38,169 nucleotides of DNA, from assembly GCA_035606335.1 (NCBI GenBank), contig DATNFP010000135.1, positions 1 through 38,169 of the forward strand, given 5' to 3'. Origin of the DNA: DATNFP01 sp035606335. GTDB lineage: Bacteria; Bacteroidota; Bacteroidia; Chitinophagales; Chitinophagaceae. Under the pieces are notes generated by a model. It was given only the letters and a program-made list of their open reading frames with translations. It had not been told where the DNA came from and made no database searches. Positions within the stretch are counted from its first letter, which is position 1. Each line of letters starts with the position of its first letter. Both the position numbers and the translations under genes were made by a program. Shown piece by piece: positions 34,701-38,169 of the stretch.

Positions 34701-34840
34701 ACGATTTGGCTCTTATTAATATGCTTGGAAACTCTGCACAAGCGGCAAGAGATACAGTAACTGCCTCGAGGCTAAGCAAGAAGCTACAATATTTGTATCC
34801 TAAGGTGAGCTCTATATTAAATAATCCGGATAAAAAATAA
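31748..34840 (+). CDS. DUF2723 (TMEM260-like) multi-pass membrane protein
   Basis: A 1030-aa protein with about ten TM helices in residues 1-620 and a soluble C-terminal part including TPR-like helical repeats near 900-1010 (NKGRNEDAIRLLDKI, then YYRAGAKDKAKALV). The first loop has WDCGEFLACAYKLEVGHSPGAP, with the acidic residues typical of GT-C enzymes, and QPRERDYAFQG near 545 is a family hallmark. The family is related to human TMEM260, a protein O-mannosyltransferase, so a role in glycosylating exported proteins from a lipid-linked sugar is likely but inferred. Length is usual for Bacteroidota. It diverges from the histidine kinase and converges with the FAD monooxygenase, 4 bp apart. Confidence 0.85.
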   Translation: MNYRKLNNLAGWLAGGITYIVYLLTMERTVSYWDCGEFLACAYKLEVGHSPGAPFFMIMQRMFGLLAGSHRDKVALFINSESALMGGLTIAFLFWTITHMAKKLIVPKGGEPDNKQTWLILGAGIVGGLAYTFSDTFWFSTVEAEVYATSAFFTAITFWAMLKWENVANEKYADRWILLIAFLIGISVCVHLLNLLTIPSLAMIYYFKRYRVTYLGTFVAFIAGCALLGIVQIGVVQYIPWLASRFDILFTNDFGMPFNTGSITFLLLFFALLIWLLLFAKRRKYYTLHLGVLSVIFIIIGYSSYIVPLIRSRADVPVDMTNPDNANSLLYYVDREQFGAQPILFGPDFNTQPTAIKTAGYIYTQTKRNGKDYYEIAGTKPEYSYDAGSTRFFPRIWDNNSPEHARYYREFLGLGNDESPTAADNLKYFWDWQMNWMWWRYFMWNYAGRQNDVEGYGPSDHKNGNWMSGIKPIDKALGLGDIDAMSDGYRNNEARNQLYFLPFILGILGLVYQFNRNKKDGLIVLILFFFTGAATAIYLNMWPSQPRERDYAFQGCTYAYAMWIGIGVLMVQQWMQKSVKGKLSVYLTVILCLLLVPALMAKEEWNDHDRSRKQLARATAYNTLMSCAPNAILFTDGDNTTYPLWYLQEVEHIRPDVRVIIIELLGSDWYIDQLNYRINDADAVPMIWKKEDYVGDHHNYIRYFNNQQIPQDKYFNLEEICNFMDSNDPQNKAQTNEGEAVNYLPTKKLFIQPLSKEVLVKNGLLKATDSANVSTDMKFTGPKDALLKNDLGILNIIAGVAKQGWKRPIYFDGSLPSGDVFEGLNDYVHLEGLVYRLLPYKYPDHINTNANEPGIVDVDKSYNLFMNTYIWGSADRNDVYIDEKNRMMLIAYRLNGARIANELVNKGRNEDAIRLLDKIMSSITEHSYPYDYVAYYIVNAYYRAGAKDKAKALVMKLTKNSEDDLNWIGTLSESGMESEGREAQNDLALINMLGNSAQAARDTVTASRLSKKLQYLYPKVSSILNNPDKK

Positions 34841-34844
34841 TTAT

Positions 34845-36443
34845 TTAGTTACGCAGAAAACGAGACAGATATTCTTCCAGATGTGAAACATTCGGTTCAT
34901 CAGACCTATATGCTACATACATATCCGGCCTGACGAGATAATAGCCTGATTGATTGATACCAAACTTTTCAAACAATGTTTTTGTCTGTTCTGTATATGT
35001 AATTATTTCTAGGCTGAGAAGATCTTTATATTTTTCTTCAAGCCTGCGTAGCTCATCAAAGGAATTATTCTTTGAAAAAAGAAAAAGATGGAAGCTGGTA
35101 CCCTTTAATTTGTCCTGGATGTTTACTTCTTTCCCGTCAGCGTCCGTATAGGATATATAAGGCCATCTATCTCCAGGTTTAGGAGCATGTCTTGGAAAAT
35201 TTCCACGGGATGCATTTTGAGACAAAGAGCTATTTCTATAAGCTATTCCTATTTCGGATATGCTCCTGAATGCAAAACGTCGTATAAATTTTAATTTTTC
35301 TATTGCTGCAAATGCTATTCTTGCAAATGGAGGAAACAGGTATTGTCTTGCAAACCTGATGAGAGGGTTTTTGTTGGTCACAAAATTAAACACACGGTCT
35401 GTTGACTGCACGAGGTTTTTGGCAATTACCACTCGTTCGTCTGTATAAGTATCAAGCAGATTATCCTTTGCTTTTCCTTTTAGTACTAATGCTAGCTTCC
35501 AGGCCAAGTTATAAGCGTCTTGCAAGCCTGTGTTCATGCCTTGTCCGCCGATAGGGCTATGGATATGTGCCGCGTCACCTGCAAGAAAACAATTGCCATT
35601 ACGAAACGAAGAAGCATATCGATGATGAGAACGATATTTTGATATCCATTCCGGATCGGTGAGTTTTATGTCCATGTGCGTCCATTCCGGAAAAGCTTTT
35701 TCGATATCATCGTATGTCAATGTTTCCTTTTCATCAAATTCTTTTGGTAATGTACCTAAAACACGATACCGTCCATTTGTAAGAGGAAAGAAACCACCAA
35801 TACCTTCTTTAGTAAATGCAATGTACATTTCATCACGTGGCAGTTCAGGATGTACTTTGCAATCCATAACGAATAAGGATTGCTGGTAAGTTTTCCCTCC
35901 AAAAACAAAATGTAATTGTTCCCGGACCACGCTGCGTGCGCCATCGGCACCGACCATATATCTTGAATTTATAGTAGTAGATATTCCTTCAGCATTTCTG
36001 ACAGTGGCGACTACTCCATTTGTATTTTGAGTGAAAGAAATCAGCTCACTGTTCCTCTCTACCTTAAATCCTTTTGTCTCTATGAACTTTGACAAGATGG
36101 CTTCTGTTTTTGACTGTTCGAGCATGAGAAAGAAAGGAAAGTTGGTAAGGCCTGTTCCAATCTCTTTCATTGCCATCTTTATTATCTTTTTGCCGTTAAA
36201 TATCATCCCTACACCTATGGTTTGTTTACCTTGCCTAACTATTTCATCAGCAATTCCCAACTGATCGAACATTTCCATACTTCTTGCATGTATGACGATT
36301 GCCCGCGACTGGGTGGTATGGTCGGCAGTTTTATCGATAATTCTAAATGGAATGTTGTGAACAATCAATTGACACGCCAACAGAAGACCTGTAGGACCTG
36401 CGCCTATTATAAGGACTTGTGTATCATTCTCCTGTTGAGCCAT
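34845..36443 (-). CDS. FAD-dependent aromatic-ring-type monooxygenase
   Basis: A 532-aa flavoprotein of the PheA/TfdB/MhpA class, which hydroxylates phenols and polyketide-derived aromatics with NAD(P)H and O2. The Rossmann motif GAGPTG is at 14-19, the DG motif is VGADGARSVVR at 164-174, and the GD motif GDAAHIHSPIGGQGMNTG is at 289-306. The C-terminal ~130 residues resemble the thioredoxin-like domain of this class. No signal peptide or membrane segment is present. It diverges from osmC across a 66-bp gap and lies close to a UbiA-like prenyltransferase and a type III PKS, so an aromatic polyketide is a reasonable but unproven substrate. Confidence 0.85.
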   Translation of the reverse strand: MAQQENDTQVLIIGAGPTGLLLACQLIVHNIPFRIIDKTADHTTQSRAIVIHARSMEMFDQLGIADEIVRQGKQTIGVGMIFNGKKIIKMAMKEIGTGLTNFPFFLMLEQSKTEAILSKFIETKGFKVERNSELISFTQNTNGVVATVRNAEGISTTINSRYMVGADGARSVVREQLHFVFGGKTYQQSLFVMDCKVHPELPRDEMYIAFTKEGIGGFFPLTNGRYRVLGTLPKEFDEKETLTYDDIEKAFPEWTHMDIKLTDPEWISKYRSHHRYASSFRNGNCFLAGDAAHIHSPIGGQGMNTGLQDAYNLAWKLALVLKGKAKDNLLDTYTDERVVIAKNLVQSTDRVFNFVTNKNPLIRFARQYLFPPFARIAFAAIEKLKFIRRFAFRSISEIGIAYRNSSLSQNASRGNFPRHAPKPGDRWPYISYTDADGKEVNIQDKLKGTSFHLFLFSKNNSFDELRRLEEKYKDLLSLEIITYTEQTKTLFEKFGINQSGYYLVRPDMYVAYRSDEPNVSHLEEYLSRFLRN

Positions 36444-36509
36444 AATGTCAAAATAAGAACTTTATAATATTGCATGATTACTTTTACTTTGTAATTCAAT
36501 CTTATTTGT

Positions 36510-36980
36510 ATGAGCCGTGAACATCATTACAGTACCTCTATAAAATGGACAGGGGATCAAGGAACAGGAACCAGTGGCTACAAAGATTACGAAAGAAACC
36601 ATGCCATTACCGCAGGCGATAAAGAAGTAATACAAGCCTCTTCCGACCCTGCGTTCCGCGGTGATGGCAGTAAGTATAATCCTGAAGAGCTATTAGTAGC
36701 TGCGCTCTCTTCCTGCCATATGCTTTGGTACTTACATCTTTGTGCAGATGTGGGTGTGGTTGTAGTGGATTATACTGATAATGCGAAAGGTGTTATGGAG
36801 GAAGTAGATAATGGTGGTGGAAAATTTAAGGAAGTGACTTTGTACCCCGATGTGATCGTTAAAGATGCTTCAATGATTGAAAAAGCAAACGCACTACATG
36901 ATAAGGCGCATGAAAAATGTTTTATAGCCAATTCCTGCAATTTCCCAGTTCTGCATAGCCCGAGATGCGGCGCGCGGTAA
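36510..36980 (+). CDS. OsmC-family protein
   Basis: A 156-aa OsmC/Ohr-like protein. The two family cysteines are C69 in ALSSCHMLWYLHL and C137 in HEKCFIANS; two further cysteines (C78 and C143) are close by. The family reduces organic or fatty-acid hydroperoxides with thiols. The motif around C69 fits the OsmC subgroup found in many Bacteroidota rather than classical Ohr. It is divergently placed from the FAD monooxygenase and upstream of the UbiA/PKS genes. Confidence 0.9.
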   Translation: MSREHHYSTSIKWTGDQGTGTSGYKDYERNHAITAGDKEVIQASSDPAFRGDGSKYNPEELLVAALSSCHMLWYLHLCADVGVVVVDYTDNAKGVMEEVDNGGGKFKEVTLYPDVIVKDASMIEKANALHDKAHEKCFIANSCNFPVLHSPRCGAR

Positions 36981-37029
36981 TAGCTTAAAGATTTTATCCA
37001 TTTCGTTGTCTTATTTTCCTGTTTCGGCG

Positions 37030-37041
37030 AATTGCGCAATT
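37030..37041. repeat. Perfect 12-bp palindrome in the osmC-ubiA gap
   Basis: AATTGCGCAATT is a perfect palindrome in the otherwise featureless 169-bp stretch between osmC and the prenyltransferase gene. It might be an operator for the UbiA/PKS transcript, but no promoter of the Bacteroidota type was recognised beside it. Confidence 0.3.
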
Positions 37042-37149
37042 AATTAGTAAATAATAGTAGGTAGCTTAGGATTAAACTACTACTGAAAACAGATTGCCAG
37101 ACAATGGAATGATATTGTATTGGAAATAATAACAAAAAAATGATAAGTT

Positions 37150-38034
37150 GTGGTTCAAAATTTCCAGCTGTTGTTACAGAAATCTACAATTCAACATCTG
37201 CGTTTCAAATTCTCGTTCCTTCTGCTGCCTGTTTATCTATTTGCCTTATCGTTGTCAGACAATATCAACTGGCTCGATGCATTAATCATATTGCTGCTGA
37301 TACATTTATTGCTATATCCCGCAAGTAACGGATATAATAGCTATATGGATAAAGATGAAGGCAGCATAGGAGGTATTGAAAATCCGCTCGAGACAAGCAG
37401 GGAGTTGTATGTTGTGAGCGTATGGATGGATATTGCGGGAGCAGCACTTGCGTTTATTATCAGCCCATTGTTTTCTGCTTTGTATATCATCTACATTGTC
37501 TTTTCAAGATTGTATAGCTATAGGGGGGTGCGATTAAAACAGTATCCTATTATCGGGTACCTGACAGTTGTCGTTAACCAGGGAGCTTTGATATTCTTTA
37601 TGGTGTATTATGGTGTAACAAGGCAATATGACGTGCCCTGGATTGGACTTATAGTTAGTACATTGCTTATAGGAGCTTTTTATCCTATCACCCAGATATA
37701 CCAGCACGAACAGGACAGCAAAGATGGTGTAATTACTATTAGCTATAAGCTGGGAGTGAGAGGAACTTTTGTGTATTGTGGCTGTTTGTACACAATAGCG
37801 TTTGGCTTGTTAGCATGGTATTTCTATACATCGGGCAACTTTAATTATTTTTTAGTATTACAGGCATGGTTTTTACCTGTTATTGGCAGGTTCTTATGGT
37901 GGGCGTGGCAATGCTGGAAGGATAAGGATGCAGCCAACTACAAAAACACAATGCGAATGAACTGGCTGGCTGCTACATGTACGAACCTGGCGTTTATTTC
38001 ACTCATCATAATAAAAGAATTGTGGCTAAAATAG
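37150..38034 (+). CDS. UbiA-like membrane prenyltransferase
   Basis: A 294-aa integral membrane protein with about eight or nine TM helices. The first metal-binding region is NGYNSYMDKDEG at 60-71. Here the usual NDxxD is changed to N63-S-x-x-D67, with D69 beside it. The second region is D189-x-x-D192 in QHEQDSKDG. Both sit in loops as expected for binding prenyl diphosphate through Mg2+. An in-frame TAA just upstream forces the GTG at 37150 as the start. The gene for a type III PKS overlaps its last 13 bases, so the aromatic product of that enzyme is a likely acceptor. The exact substrate is unknown. Confidence 0.8.
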   Translation: MVQNFQLLLQKSTIQHLRFKFSFLLLPVYLFALSLSDNINWLDALIILLLIHLLLYPASNGYNSYMDKDEGSIGGIENPLETSRELYVVSVWMDIAGAALAFIISPLFSALYIIYIVFSRLYSYRGVRLKQYPIIGYLTVVVNQGALIFFMVYYGVTRQYDVPWIGLIVSTLLIGAFYPITQIYQHEQDSKDGVITISYKLGVRGTFVYCGCLYTIAFGLLAWYFYTSGNFNYFLVLQAWFLPVIGRFLWWAWQCWKDKDAANYKNTMRMNWLAATCTNLAFISLIIIKELWLK

Positions 38035-38169
38035 TATCCATATCAACAGTACCTGCACCATACAAGCATGAGCAAATGGACATATTGCGGTTCATGGAAG
38101 AAGCCTATGGGATAGACGAGGAAAAAAGAAGGGTTTTGCGCTACCTGTATAAGCATAGTGGTATTGATA
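38022..38169 (+). CDS. Type III polyketide synthase, N-terminal fragment
   Basis: A GTG at 38022 opens a frame that continues to the window end, 49 codons in all. It overlaps the prenyltransferase stop by 13 bp. The start reads AKIVSISTVPAPYKHEQ, followed by a FMEEAYGID stretch and RYLYKHSGID. This is the beginning of the chalcone/stilbene-synthase-like family, in which an N-terminal P-x-Y-x-x-x-Q is common. These enzymes extend acyl-CoA starters with malonyl-CoA and cyclise them to pyrones or resorcinols. The catalytic Cys-His-Asn lie outside the window. Confidence comes from the N-terminal pattern and from the coupled UbiA gene. Confidence 0.75.
   Translation, partial: MAKIVSISTVPAPYKHEQMDILRFMEEAYGIDEEKRRVLRYLYKHSGID

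Overview
The window looks like a chromosomal segment of a Bacteroidota bacterium, probably Chitinophagaceae or a relative. Support comes from a protein with a C-terminal type IX secretion (T9SS) sorting domain, several upstream regions carrying the Bacteroidota -7 element TAnnTTTG, a DUF2723/TMEM260-like membrane protein, a paaABCD phenylacetyl-CoA epoxidase set and Bacteroidota-type mobilization genes. The family is a guess from gene content; no rRNA is present.

Positions 1-4.8 kb are one end of an integrated mobilizable element, all read leftwards: a zinc-finger/double-HTH protein, a tyrosine recombinase, an unknown 299-aa protein, an excisionase-like HTH protein, a primase-like Toprim protein, an oriT-like hairpin region, a MobC-like accessory protein and the first 29 codons of a relaxase that leaves the window. 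The element abuts the intact 3' end of mnmE, the same gene end used by the SGI1 family of islands. Two 19-bp direct repeats 30 bp apart lie between the recombinase module and mnmE.

Positions 4.8-7.7 kb hold tRNA-quality genes (mnmE, dtd, tadA), with a tandemly duplicated ~195-bp non-coding repeat between mnmE and dtd. Positions 7.8-13.5 kb hold a phenylacetyl-CoA epoxidase operon, paaA-paaB-paaC ... paaD, split by an A+T-rich glycosyltransferase plus large membrane-protein pair sitting in phase in the operon. A small membrane protein shaped like a two-TM channel subunit, but without a selectivity-filter motif, follows.

Positions 13.9-18.2 kb, mostly leftward, are housekeeping: acpP-fabF-rnc, a LolD-type ATPase, a small acidic protein with a very good promoter and terminator, and a PhzF-family protein. 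Positions 18.2-24.7 kb are a tetR-RND-MFP-TolC efflux operon with a likely autoregulatory operator. Then come a membrane-anchored FMN glutamate-synthase-like enzyme, a T9SS-exported beta-propeller protein with an SGNH hydrolase region nested inside one propeller repeat, a histidine kinase/response regulator pair and a DUF2723 protein.

The right edge (34.8-38.2 kb) holds an aromatic-ring-type FAD monooxygenase diverging from an OsmC protein, a UbiA-like prenyltransferase and the start of a type III polyketide synthase whose GTG overlaps the prenyltransferase stop. This looks like the left part of a type III PKS/prenyltransferase locus. With the nested T9SS protein and the split paa operon, it is the most interesting content here.
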